A DNA stretch of 27,048 bases from CAZCYE01 sp964502775 (lineage in GTDB: Bacteria; Actinomycetota; Acidimicrobiia; IMCC26256; PALSA-555). Made by a program: the position numbers and the translations under genes. Within the stretch, counting starts at the first letter, position 1; each line of letters begins with the position of its first letter. The notes beneath the pieces were generated by a model. It did not search any database. It was not told the DNA's origin and was given only the letters and a program-made list of their open reading frames with translations. The stretch lies in NCBI GenBank assembly GCA_964502775.1, contig CAZCYE010000013.1:1-27048 (forward strand), written 5' to 3'. Of the stretch, positions 15,958 to 24,191 are shown in pieces.

Positions 15958-17087
15958 GTCGCGCCCCCCTCGCCGCGTGGCGCGGGTTGCTGGCGGCCGG
16001 CGGGGCGCCTGCCGCGAGCTATGCCGTGCTCTCCCGCGTCCCGGCCCCCGAGCGCCTGCTCGAACCGCTGGCGCGAGTGACGCTCGCCCGCGAGGGGACC
16101 TTTGACGCGCTCGTGCGCCCGCTCGACGTGTCGCGGGTGCTGGGACGCGCCTTGCACGAACCGGAGAGAGGGCAAGGGGAAGAGCCTAACGAGGATGTTG
16201 TGCGACGCGCCGGCGGCGTGATGACGAAGGGCTCCGCGGGCCCAACACGCTCGCGTGAATTGCCGGGCGCTGCGGCCACGCGAACGGACGCGCGGACGAC
16301 CGCGGCGGCGATCGAGGAGCGACCGATATCCCGCAGTCGCGCGATTCCGGAACGCGCGGGAGACATCGCAACCGCGACCGGGGTGTCGAAGCGGGAACCA
16401 CGCGCCGTGGTCACGTCGAGTGCCGCTAGGCCCCCGGCTGCGCCCACGCCGCGTGGGGCGGAGGCCCGCCGCGGCGCGGTCGCCCGCGTGCTGGTGGATG
16501 CGCCAAACGGCGCGGTGCAGCGCATGCTGGCCGGGTTGCACCCGCCGGCTTCCTCCTCCGCAGGTGCAACGCGCACGCCGCTGCGTGCGTCGGAGGGCGC
16601 CGAACCGCCGGCGAGCGATGCCACACCGCGCATCGAGCGTCCCGAGTGGCCGTCGAGCAACGCGACGCCGTTGCTCGAGCGCGCCGTCGCCCGCGCGATC
16701 GCACGGCGCACCCTCGCGGCTCCGCGCGACGAGGATGACACAGCACGTGCCGTCGCATTGGCGCGCGACCCGGGCGCGCGCCACACGTTAGGCGCCGGCG
16801 CACCGGAGCCACGCCCGCGTGATCGCCTCGTCTCCCTGACGGAGGTGCCCTCGGCATCGGAGCCCGCCACCGACGGCTTCCGCGCCCTCGCCGTGCGCGC
16901 GCTGCAATCGTCAGCGCCCGCCACCAGCGAGCCCCCGCGGATCGCTACGCGCCTCAGCCACGAGGTGCGCACCATGTCCGAGCTTCCCGTCGACACCCTC
17001 GATGCGCGGGTGGCGGAGAGCCTCGCACGCGTCCTGGAGCGCGAGGCGCGGCGGCACGGGATCGACATCGCGGGGATCGGCACATGA
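15954..17087 (+). CDS. Ala/Arg-rich low-complexity protein of the CIS operon
   Basis: A 377-residue protein starting at GTG 15954, which overlaps the chaperone stop. Residues 1-60 are an ordered-looking helical segment (LAAWRGLLAAGGAPAASYAVL, PERLLEPLARVTLA). A long region rich in Ala, Arg, Pro, Ser and Thr follows and is probably disordered. The last 30 residues are again ordered: LDARVAESLARVLEREARRHGIDIAG, an amphipathic helix that may bind a partner. No enzymatic motif is seen. The position between the chaperone and the gpD-like hub, with overlaps on both sides, argues for a structural or assembly role. Short Afp6/DUF5908-like proteins occupy a comparable place in other particles, but similarity beyond position is not visible. 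Confidence 0.6.
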   Translation: MSRAPLAAWRGLLAAGGAPAASYAVLSRVPAPERLLEPLARVTLAREGTFDALVRPLDVSRVLGRALHEPERGQGEEPNEDVVRRAGGVMTKGSAGPTRSRELPGAAATRTDARTTAAAIEERPISRSRAIPERAGDIATATGVSKREPRAVVTSSAARPPAAPTPRGAEARRGAVARVLVDAPNGAVQRMLAGLHPPASSSAGATRTPLRASEGAEPPASDATPRIERPEWPSSNATPLLERAVARAIARRTLAAPRDEDDTARAVALARDPGARHTLGAGAPEPRPRDRLVSLTEVPSASEPATDGFRALAVRALQSSAPATSEPPRIATRLSHEVRTMSELPVDTLDARVAESLARVLEREARRHGIDIAGIGT

Positions 17088-18100
17088 CGCTCGCCCGTCC
17101 CTCCGCCGTCGTCACGCTGAACGGACAGCGGCTCACCTCCGCCGAGGGGGCCGTCGCGCGCCTGCGCGTCCGGCTGGGGCTGGGCCCCGCGCACGACGAG
17201 GTGGAGTGCTTCTGCTGGCCGTCCAGCAAACTCAAGGAGGCGGCGCCGGGCGGTACCCTCACCGTGGCGTTAGGCAGCGCCGGCGACGAGGTCGACGTGT
17301 TCTCCGGCGAGGTGAGCGGCGTGCGCCGTGCGCCTGACGGCGTCGCCCTGGAGGGGCTCGCTGCCACCGTCGCCCTCTCGCGGACATACCTCGCGCAGAG
17401 CTTCCTCGATCTCTCCATCGCCGACATCGTCCGCCAGATCGCCGATGCCGCCAGCGTGACGGTGGACGACGCCAGCGGAGACACGGTCCTCTCGTCGTAC
17501 GCGGTTGACGACCGCCGCTCGGCGTGGGCGCACATCAATGAACTCGCGCAGCTGGCGGGCGCCGACGTCGTCGCCACGGAGGGGGGCGCCCTCAAGTTCG
17601 TCGCCACCGCCGCGCCGGGCGGTGTCCTCGGCGCCGCGAGCGCTGTCGCCAGCGCCGCCGCCCTCCTCCTCGGCGGCGGCTCCACCGGGCTCCGCTTCGG
17701 CGCCAACGTCCTCGGCTGGCGCGCCACCACTCGTCAGGCACCCGAGCCCGCGACCGTGGCCGCCTATGGCTCGGGGAGCGAGTCGGGAAGCGACAAGTGG
17801 CACTGGATTCGCCGCGACCAGGATCCCGTCGGCTCCGGCCCCGCGCGCGTGGTTGCCCCCCTCGGCACCCGGGACGCCGCCAGTGCCCTCGCCGACGTCC
17901 TTGCGCGTCGTGCCCAGCGCGCCGCGCGCCGCACCACCGTCACCGTGGTCGGCGACCCGTCGCTCCGCCCCGGGCAGGTGACGCAGGTGAGCGACCTCCC
18001 GGGCGACGCCGGCGGCGACCTGCGCATCGTGGCGGTGGAGCACACGCTCGACGGCGACGGGGGTTTCCTCTCGCGCCTAACGCTGGAGCCCGCGCCATGA
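17084..18100 (+). CDS. gpD-like baseplate hub protein (phage late control D family)
   Basis: A 338-residue protein whose ATG at 17084 overlaps the previous stop as ATGA. It has the signature of the gpD/gp27 hub fold: an N-terminal barrel, LSRTYLAQSFLDLSIADIVRQIADAASV in the middle, and WAHINELAQLAGADVV with a following KFV strand. The C-terminal part contains VTVVGDPSLRPGQVTQVSD and LRIVAVEHTLDGDGGFLSRLTLE, as in other gpD proteins. In contractile tails this trimeric hub joins tube and spike. Here it is separate from the spike gene, as in P2 and Mu, and not fused to it as in VgrG or Afp8. A Gly/Ala-rich loop at about residues 180-200 is an insertion of unknown role. Confidence 0.85.
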   Translation: MTLARPSAVVTLNGQRLTSAEGAVARLRVRLGLGPAHDEVECFCWPSSKLKEAAPGGTLTVALGSAGDEVDVFSGEVSGVRRAPDGVALEGLAATVALSRTYLAQSFLDLSIADIVRQIADAASVTVDDASGDTVLSSYAVDDRRSAWAHINELAQLAGADVVATEGGALKFVATAAPGGVLGAASAVASAAALLLGGGSTGLRFGANVLGWRATTRQAPEPATVAAYGSGSESGSDKWHWIRRDQDPVGSGPARVVAPLGTRDAASALADVLARRAQRAARRTTVTVVGDPSLRPGQVTQVSDLPGDAGGDLRIVAVEHTLDGDGGFLSRLTLEPAP

Positions 18101-18777
18101 GCACCGACCTCATGACGACGCTGCGCGCCATCGTGCGCGACGAGCTGGCCCGACAGCGCCCGCCGGCGTTAGGCGTGGTGACGCGCGTGCATGCCCGCGA
18201 GGACGACGGAAACGACGGCAACCACCAGGTGAACCTCCGCCTGTGCGGGAGCGCGGTGGAGCTGCAGCGCGTCCCCGTCACTGTCCCGCGCGCTGGATGG
18301 TCCGCACTTCCTAACGAGGGCGACCTCCTCCTCGTGAACTTCGTGGGGGGCGACCTCAACGCCCCCGTCGCCGTGGGGACGCTCTACTCCGATCAGGCGC
18401 ACCCCCCGGTGGCCAAGCCGCATGAGATGGTCTACCTTGCCCCCGACGCCGACGACTCCGCCGTGCGCCGCATGCACGTCGAGCTGGCGAACGGATGCAC
18501 GTTCACCCTCAAGGACGGCTCGCTCGAGATCGCGATGGGGGGAACGACCGTCACCGTGCAGGGCGATGGTGACGTCGCCATCAAGGCCGCCGGGAATATC
18601 TCCCTCGACGCCGACGGCGATCTGTCGATGTCGGCCGGCGGCAACGTGAGCATCACCGCGCAGCGTGACCTCGCCCTCAAGGCCACCACCAACGCCACGC
18701 TCGAGGCATCGGCGCAGACGAAGGTGAAGGGGGCGCAGGTCTCGCTCGCCGGCGTCACCCAATTCAACCCCGCCTAG
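18097..18777 (+). CDS. gpV-like baseplate spike protein
   Basis: A 226-residue protein joined to the hub gene by an ATGA overlap. Residues 20-105 form the OB-fold region (LGVVTRVHAREDD, NHQVNLRLCG, VPVTVPRAGW, EGDLLLVNFVGGDLNAPVAVGTLY), shared by gpV, gp5 and VgrG spikes. From about residue 125 to the end there is a regular alternating pattern (GDVAIKAAGNISLDADGDL and NVSITAQRDLALKATTNATL) typical of the triple-stranded beta-helix needle. No lysozyme domain is inserted, unlike T4 gp5. The tip would be capped by the product of the next gene. Confidence 0.9.
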   Translation: MSTDLMTTLRAIVRDELARQRPPALGVVTRVHAREDDGNDGNHQVNLRLCGSAVELQRVPVTVPRAGWSALPNEGDLLLVNFVGGDLNAPVAVGTLYSDQAHPPVAKPHEMVYLAPDADDSAVRRMHVELANGCTFTLKDGSLEIAMGGTTVTVQGDGDVAIKAAGNISLDADGDLSMSAGGNVSITAQRDLALKATTNATLEASAQTKVKGAQVSLAGVTQFNPA

Positions 18778-18786
18778 GAGACGACG

Positions 18787-19122
18787 ATGTCCGGACCTCC
18801 TGTCTCCATCGGTTGCGCGGTGCTCCTCAACCCCGGCGCGTCAGGACCTCCTGACTCGGGGGTGATCGTGTCCGTGCTGCAGAGCGCGGCCGCGGCCGCC
18901 GGCCTTCCACTCGCCACCGCCGGTTCCATCTGCCAAATGGTCAACTCGGTCTCGGGAGTCCCGTATCCGCTGCCGATCGGTAGTGCCGGGGGATCGACCT
19001 CAGTCACCATCGCCGGACAGCCGCTGGTACGCGTGGGCGACCAGATCCCCTCGGGCCCCGGGATCCTCCTGATCCTCGGCCCTCCGGCCGCTCCCTTCAT
19101 CTCCGATACGGGGGCGCCATGA
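18787..19122 (+). CDS. PAAR-like spike-tip protein
   Basis: A 111-residue protein; AGGAG at 18776-18780 overlaps the previous stop and sets ATG 18787. It is rich in Gly, Pro, Ser and Val with pairs of beta strands, ending VTIAGQPLVRVGDQIPSGPG followed by ILLILGPPAAPFI. This arrangement fits the conical PAAR fold capping a gpV or VgrG needle, and the gene follows the spike gene directly. The usual three-histidine/one-cysteine metal set of PAAR proteins is not evident; two cysteines (residues 10 and 49) are present, so metal binding is uncertain. No toxin extension is attached. Confidence 0.75.
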   Translation: MSGPPVSIGCAVLLNPGASGPPDSGVIVSVLQSAAAAAGLPLATAGSICQMVNSVSGVPYPLPIGSAGGSTSVTIAGQPLVRVGDQIPSGPGILLILGPPAAPFISDTGAP

Positions 19123-19604
19123 GACGCCAGACGGAGCTGGAGAAGGTGACCCCGCACCTGGGGCGCGACCTCCTCCTCGACTACGCCTTCGGCGGTGGCT
19201 TCTTCGAGGACGCCGATCTGGCGTCGGCGCGCCGCGCCGGAGCCCCCGTCACCACTCGCGACCTCGCGGTGGCCGAGGGGATCCCCGCCATCACGCAGGC
19301 CATCGCCAACCGCCTCAAGACGCGGAAGGGCGAGCTTGCCTCGTTAGGTCATCCCGAATACGGCTCGCGCCACCACGAGCTCATGGGTGAGCCTAACGTC
19401 GCGCGCACGCGCGACCTCATCAAGCTCTATGTCCTGCAGGCGCTGCGCGACGAGCCACGCATCGAGAAGGTGCTGAAAGCCGACGTCGCCGCCGAGCACG
19501 CGCCCCCGCGCGACACCGTGCGCATCACCCTCACCGTGCGCCTCGTGCGTGAGTCCACGCCACTCAACCTCGTGATTCCCTTCTCGCTGGAGGTTTCGCG
19601 GTGA
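19119..19604 (+). CDS. gp25-like baseplate wedge protein (GPW/gp25 family)
   Basis: A 161-residue protein overlapping the PAAR-like gene at ATGA 19119-19122. It has the expected gp25 pattern: GRDLLLDYAFGGGFF and a loop, then GIPAITQAIANRLKTRKGELASLGHPEYGSR, then LIKLYVLQALRDEPRIEKVLKAD, and closing strands VRITLTVRLVRE and LNLVIPFSLEV. The protein nucleates sheath polymerisation on the baseplate in contractile systems. The length is near the family norm. The next gene starts inside its stop codon (GTGA). Confidence 0.92.
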   Translation: MRRQTELEKVTPHLGRDLLLDYAFGGGFFEDADLASARRAGAPVTTRDLAVAEGIPAITQAIANRLKTRKGELASLGHPEYGSRHHELMGEPNVARTRDLIKLYVLQALRDEPRIEKVLKADVAAEHAPPRDTVRITLTVRLVRESTPLNLVIPFSLEVSR

Positions 19605-21415
19605 CTCACGCCGCCGAACCCTATGCGCAGTTCGTCGACGACCTGCTCCTGTCGCTCACGGGCGGCGTGGCGCGCTCGCGCTTTACCTTCGCGGCGGGGA
19701 CGACGCGCTATCCCCTCGCGCCACGCGTCCCCCTCATTCCGTCGACGCTCACCCTCTTTGGCCTCGCCGGCAACGAGTACGCGCGCTTCCAACCGGGGCG
19801 CGACTTCGTGCTCACCAGCGACTACGTCGTCGAGTGGCGGGCGAAGGGCGACGGCACGCCGGCCCCCGACGCCATCTGGCCCGACGACGCGTCCACCTTC
19901 TTCGCCAACTACGACACTGCGGTCGGTACCGGGGCCGCGCCACTCCTCACCGACCGCAACCCGGGCTCCGTCACACGCCTGCTCGCCGAGGCGTTCGCGC
20001 GCGAGTTCGCTGTCGTCTCCAAGCAACTGGCGTCGGTGTACGACGCCGCGTTCCTCGAGACGTCGAGTGGGCGCGATCTGGACCAGCTCGTGCGCCTCGT
20101 CGGCATCGAGCGCCGCACGCGATCGTTTGCCACGGGGGCGGTGATCTTCTCATGCAGCGCCCCAGCCACCGGCGACATCCCCATCAACGCCGGGACGCGC
20201 CTCTCCACCGCGCAGCCGCCGCTCGTCGTGTTTGAGACGAGCGAGGATCGCGTCCTCCGCCGCGGCGACCTAACGGTGGACGCCCCGGTGCGTGCCATAG
20301 TTGCCGGCCCCGGCGGCGTGGTCCCTCCGCGCGCCATCTCCGTCGTGCATCGCCCCATCATCGGCATCGCGTTCGTGTCGAATGGACAGGGAACCACACT
20401 GGCCGGTGAGGACGAGAGCGATGATGCACTGCGCACCCGCGCCTCGCGCGCGCTGGAGGGGGCGGGGCGCGCCACTCGCGGCGCCCTCCTCTCCGCGCTC
20501 GCCTCGCTCCCCGGGGTGAAAGAGAAGTTCGTGCGGCTTGAGGAAGATCACCTCGCGCGACCCGGCGTCGTGATCGCGAACGTCGCCGCCGAGCTCACCT
20601 CGGCCGACGCCGCGCGCGCCGCGGTCCTGCTGGAGGAAAGCCGCCCTGCCGGCGTGCGCCTCCTGCACAACATCGACGCCCCTCCGGCACTCGTCGCCGC
20701 CATCCCGCCTAACGTGGTGAACGACCCGCTCAGCGGGCCACCGAGTGCCGCCGTGGTGGAGGGGCTCTACCAACCTGTCTGCGTGCGCGCCCTCGTCCTC
20801 CCCGTCTCGCCCTCGCTCGGCGGCGCGGAGCGCAACGCCCTGCAGGCCAGCGTGCGTACGGCCATCAAGACACTCCTCGCCGACGCCGGCATCGGCGAGA
20901 CCATCGTCTACAACCGCCTCGTCGCCACCGTCATGGCGCTCGAGGGAGTGCTCGACGTCGCGGTGGAGCTCTACGCCAAGCCAGCTCCGGGCGCGATTGT
21001 GGGAGCGCGGCGGCAGAACCTCTCGCCTCCCAAGACGCTCCGGCCGAAGCTCGCCGCCGACGACCTCGTCGTCGAGATCGCGAGCGAGATCGTTGCCTTC
21101 GACGTCACCGTCACCATCGCCCTTACCGACTTCGCGAAGGCGACCGGCAACGCCGCCGACAACCTCGCCGATGCGCGCGCCGAGGTAATGGGGCTCCTGC
21201 AGGATCGCATCGGCGCGGTGACGCCGGCCATCACGCCGGGTGCCCTTCTCGCGCAGGTACCAGCCACCGTGAGCTACAACGTGACCACGCTCGACTACAC
21301 AGTGCAGTACCTCGAGGCAGGCCTCCTGGTGAATGAGGCCAACCCCACCATCACCCTCGGGGAGCTGGAGCGCCCGTGGGTGCGCAACCTGCGCACGACG
21401 GAGTCGTCCGGATGA
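19601..21415 (+). CDS. gpJ-like baseplate protein (baseplate J family)
   Basis: A 604-residue protein starting at GTG 19601, overlapping the gp25-like gene. The baseplate J core is seen from about residue 120: GSVTRLLAEAFAREFAVVSKQL, YDAAFLETSSGRDLDQLVRLVGIERR, then INAGTRLSTAQPPLVVFET, and GEDESDDALRTRASRALEGAGRATRGAL, a motif block highly typical of the family. The C-terminal half has ALQASVRTAIKTLLADAGIGETIVYNRL and further strands. An N-terminal extension of about 110 residues precedes the core, making it longer than phage gpJ and similar to long CIS forms. It forms the wedge ring around the hub. Confidence 0.93.
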   Translation: MTHAAEPYAQFVDDLLLSLTGGVARSRFTFAAGTTRYPLAPRVPLIPSTLTLFGLAGNEYARFQPGRDFVLTSDYVVEWRAKGDGTPAPDAIWPDDASTFFANYDTAVGTGAAPLLTDRNPGSVTRLLAEAFAREFAVVSKQLASVYDAAFLETSSGRDLDQLVRLVGIERRTRSFATGAVIFSCSAPATGDIPINAGTRLSTAQPPLVVFETSEDRVLRRGDLTVDAPVRAIVAGPGGVVPPRAISVVHRPIIGIAFVSNGQGTTLAGEDESDDALRTRASRALEGAGRATRGALLSALASLPGVKEKFVRLEEDHLARPGVVIANVAAELTSADAARAAVLLEESRPAGVRLLHNIDAPPALVAAIPPNVVNDPLSGPPSAAVVEGLYQPVCVRALVLPVSPSLGGAERNALQASVRTAIKTLLADAGIGETIVYNRLVATVMALEGVLDVAVELYAKPAPGAIVGARRQNLSPPKTLRPKLAADDLVVEIASEIVAFDVTVTIALTDFAKATGNAADNLADARAEVMGLLQDRIGAVTPAITPGALLAQVPATVSYNVTTLDYTVQYLEAGLLVNEANPTITLGELERPWVRNLRTTESSG

Positions 21416-23448
21416 CCGGCGTGGCCGTCCCCCCAGTGGCCGACAGCGACGTGCTCCCGCCGATGCTGGGGCGCGCGCGCACCGCGCTCTCCCGATTCCC
21501 TGCGCACATGGACGCGGTGCGGCCGGGAAAGCAGCTGCACGTCGTCGCCAATGCGATCGCCGCCGGGCTCGACGACCTTTCGGCGTCGCTCGCCGCCGTC
21601 AGGCGCGCACATCGCCTCGGGCACGCCGATGCCACGACGGACCTGCTCCTCCTCGCCGCGCTACACCGCATCGGCGCCACCGAGTTGGCCCCGTTCGCCG
21701 CGCGCCTCGCGCGGCTCCGCAGCGCCGCTAACGCGCTGCAGCAGGCAGTCGACGCCCACGACGACGCCGCGCGCGACTCGGGGGCCGAGACATTGTGCGA
21801 TCTCCTTGGCGTCGCCGCCGCACCGCTCCGGCTCGCCCTCTTCGCGCCGCCACTGCCCGAGGGATCGCCGCCGGACACGCCTCCCGATCTCGCCGCCGCC
21901 GCGTTGGCACTCGTCGCCGCGATGGCGCGGCTCACCGACTACGCTGGGCGTCGCGAGGCCATTCGCGCCCGCATCGCGGCGCTGTGCGAGATCCACTCGC
22001 GCGGTAACGGCACCGTGCGCGCGCTCCTCGATGCGGCGGCCTCCGCGCTCGACCTCGAGATCGACGATGGGCGGGCCGAGGCCCTCAAGGAGCAGTTCCG
22101 CCCAAAGGTCACCGTCACCATGGAGGGCGCCGCGGGGACGACTCGTTATGCATACGTCGTCGTTGCCCGCTCGCGCTCCAAGAATGTCGACCGCCTGAGC
22201 GTCGAGGCCACCATCGCCACAGGCAACGCGACGCTGAGCAACACCGACTGCAACGTGCTCGCGTGGGCCACCCCGCCTGACGCGCGCGATCTCCTCGTCT
22301 TCCGCGTCGCCAACGGCGCGAACGCGACGGCTATCGGCCTCCTCACCCCGACGGCGCTCGACCCGACCACGACGACCTTCCGCGACACCGGCCAGGCCCC
22401 GAGCGACGCGCGCCTCCCCGACCCCGAGGTGGACGACGCGCTCTTCCACAGCGGCGACCGATTCTGGCACGCCGCCTTCGTGCGCGAGCGGGCCGCGCTC
22501 CTCCCCGGGCTCGCCACGAGCGAGATCATCGGGATGGAGGAGAATCCCGTCCGCCGCGAGTTCACCCCCGACACCCCGCGCACGCACGGGGAGCTGTTCC
22601 GCGTGTATCGCCGCGGCTTCGGGCGCTCGCTGCTACAGGTCCACATCACCGGCGCCGGCAATCGCTCGGTAGGGCCCATGCTGGTTAATCGCGACGAAGG
22701 GATCGGGATCGGCTTCGCGGGCATCGTTCCCGACGGCACGATCCTCGTCTTCGACGAGGCTGGTCGCGTGACGCTCGGGGGGGGCGAGGTGACGGCGAGC
22801 GCCTTCGCATGGAAAGGGGCCTGCTTCGCCGCCAATGACGACGACCCCGCTGTCCCGCGCGACTTCGTCTTCGATGGGCCAGGCGTCGACCCTGCGCGAA
22901 GTGCGAGATTCGCCGTTGCCACCCCGTTCGATGCCCTCGACGGCGCCTTCACGTTCCCGCACGCGGGCGACCGGATCCCAATGCCCGGGATCGGCATCGG
23001 GACCACGCGCTTCGCCTTCTTCGTGCAGGAAGCACACTTCGCGTCGATGGACGACACCGCCGTGCCTAACGTCCCCGTCCCGCTCTCCCCTCGTCCGCAC
23101 GGCGGGATTCTCGACTCCTCGGTCTTCGCGCCACCCCCTGACGACGAGCAATCGCCATCGGCCAGTGTCTCGCTGTCGTGGCTCGAGCACGAGGCCTACG
23201 CGCTTCGCATCCTGCTGCCGCGCCGCTTCGCGCAGTTTGATTCACCACCGCCAGAACTCCCCCTCGCCGAACTCGTCGGGCGCGCCCTCGAGCGCCATCG
23301 CCCAGCCGGCGTGGAGGTGCGGGTGGAGTACGTCGAGGATCGCTGGATCCTCGGCGAGAGCGACGTCACCGCCGCCGACGCGGCCGATCCCATTCTCAGC
23401 CTCCGCGGCGGGAGCGTCCTGTGGGCGCTTCCCGCTCCCAACCCCTAG
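21412..23448 (+). CDS. Large probable baseplate/tail protein in the gpI position
   Basis: A 678-residue protein joined to the gpJ-like gene by ATGA at 21412-21415. An N-terminal helical part (residues 10-210: PAHMDAVRPGKQLHVVANAIAAGLDD, then Ala/Leu-rich helices) is followed by a beta-sandwich-like region (about 225-340: VTVTMEGAAGTTRYAYVVVARS and DLLVFRVANGANAT). A glycine/beta-rich section (about 410-570) comes next. The end reads LAELVGRALERHRPAGVEVRVEYVED, which recalls the C-terminus of P2 gpI or Mu-type wedge proteins. The position after gpJ also fits gpI or Afp12. I do not recognise the middle domains. It probably connects the baseplate to fibres. Confidence 0.5.
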   Translation: MTGVAVPPVADSDVLPPMLGRARTALSRFPAHMDAVRPGKQLHVVANAIAAGLDDLSASLAAVRRAHRLGHADATTDLLLLAALHRIGATELAPFAARLARLRSAANALQQAVDAHDDAARDSGAETLCDLLGVAAAPLRLALFAPPLPEGSPPDTPPDLAAAALALVAAMARLTDYAGRREAIRARIAALCEIHSRGNGTVRALLDAAASALDLEIDDGRAEALKEQFRPKVTVTMEGAAGTTRYAYVVVARSRSKNVDRLSVEATIATGNATLSNTDCNVLAWATPPDARDLLVFRVANGANATAIGLLTPTALDPTTTTFRDTGQAPSDARLPDPEVDDALFHSGDRFWHAAFVRERAALLPGLATSEIIGMEENPVRREFTPDTPRTHGELFRVYRRGFGRSLLQVHITGAGNRSVGPMLVNRDEGIGIGFAGIVPDGTILVFDEAGRVTLGGGEVTASAFAWKGACFAANDDDPAVPRDFVFDGPGVDPARSARFAVATPFDALDGAFTFPHAGDRIPMPGIGIGTTRFAFFVQEAHFASMDDTAVPNVPVPLSPRPHGGILDSSVFAPPPDDEQSPSASVSLSWLEHEAYALRILLPRRFAQFDSPPPELPLAELVGRALERHRPAGVEVRVEYVEDRWILGESDVTAADAADPILSLRGGSVLWALPAPNP

Positions 23449-23459
23449 GAGAACTCGGC

Positions 23460-24158
23460 ATGCCACTCAATTTCACGAAGACGAACGTCAAGCCGGGGGA
23501 GCCGGTCACCGCGCAGGCGTGGAACTCCATCGTCGACGGCCTGTTCGAGGTGCAGAGCATCCTCCTGACCGGCGCCGGGAGCGTGCGGGTGACCGTCACC
23601 GGCGACCAGCGCGACATCGACGCCGCACGAATCGTCGCCACCGACGCCGGCGGCGTGCGCTATGAGGCCGTGCACCAGGCAGCCGCCGGCGAACCCTTCG
23701 TCTTCCCGCGCCTAACGGCAGGGGCCTACACCGTCGGCGTCTCCGCCCCGGGGTGCACCACCGGCACGGCGAGCGTGACCGTCGCCAACGACGGGAGCGC
23801 AACGCCCAGCCCCGTCCCCGTCGCCCTCGCCTTCACCGGGAAGCGCATGCCTAACGTGCTGGGGATGAAGTGGAAGGACGCGGTCGGCGCGCTGCAGCCC
23901 GTCAGCCCGCGCGCCCTCGACGCATCGGGGAAGGGGGTCCCGCTCGCCGGCTTCGACGCCCAGTACGCCGACGCCCCGGTCCTCATGCAATGGCCCGATC
24001 CCGAGGAGGTCGTCCCCGCGGGGAAGGACCCCTTCGTCATCATCGCGACAATCATCAAGCCCGCCGCCATCGTCCCCACGCCTAACGTCATCGGCAAGAC
24101 CGTTGCGCAGGCGCAGGTCGAGCTGGCGAAGGTCGGGTTGCAGCTGAAGATCACCTGA
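23460..24158 (+). CDS. PASTA-repeat protein of the CIS distal module
   Basis: A 232-residue protein; AGGAGA at 23447-23452 overlaps the previous stop and sets ATG 23460. Residues 1-35 are a helical start (VTAQAWNSIVDGLFEVQSIL). Residues 40-120 look like a PEGA or carboxypeptidase-regulatory-type beta sandwich (SVRVTVTGDQRDIDAARIV, GAYTVGVSAPGC). The C-terminal half has a complete PASTA-like unit (MPNVLGMKWKDAVGAL through VLMQWPDPEEVVPAGKDPFVII) and then only the first half of a second (TPNVIGKTVAQAQVELAKVGL). PASTA domains elsewhere bind peptidoglycan or beta-lactam-like ligands, so a role in contact with a cell wall is an attractive inference. Confidence 0.65.
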   Translation: MPLNFTKTNVKPGEPVTAQAWNSIVDGLFEVQSILLTGAGSVRVTVTGDQRDIDAARIVATDAGGVRYEAVHQAAAGEPFVFPRLTAGAYTVGVSAPGCTTGTASVTVANDGSATPSPVPVALAFTGKRMPNVLGMKWKDAVGALQPVSPRALDASGKGVPLAGFDAQYADAPVLMQWPDPEEVVPAGKDPFVIIATIIKPAAIVPTPNVIGKTVAQAQVELAKVGLQLKIT

Positions 24159-24182
24159 CGCGGCCGCTCGGCGCCCACTTAC

Positions 24183-24187
24183 GGAGG
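24183..24187 (+). promoter_or_regulatory. Ribosome binding site that supports separate initiation at 24192
   Basis: GGAGG lies four bases before ATG 24192. It matters because the upstream gene is in the same frame with no stop but its own TGA between the two; this site argues that the downstream part is translated on its own. Confidence 0.72.
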
Positions 24188-24191
24188 ACAT

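Noticed and set aside
15940..15975. Programmed frameshift joining the chaperone-like gene to the next one
   Set aside because: No slippery heptamer is seen before the overlap; the CCCCCC run lies after it, so the simple GTGA overlap is the better explanation.
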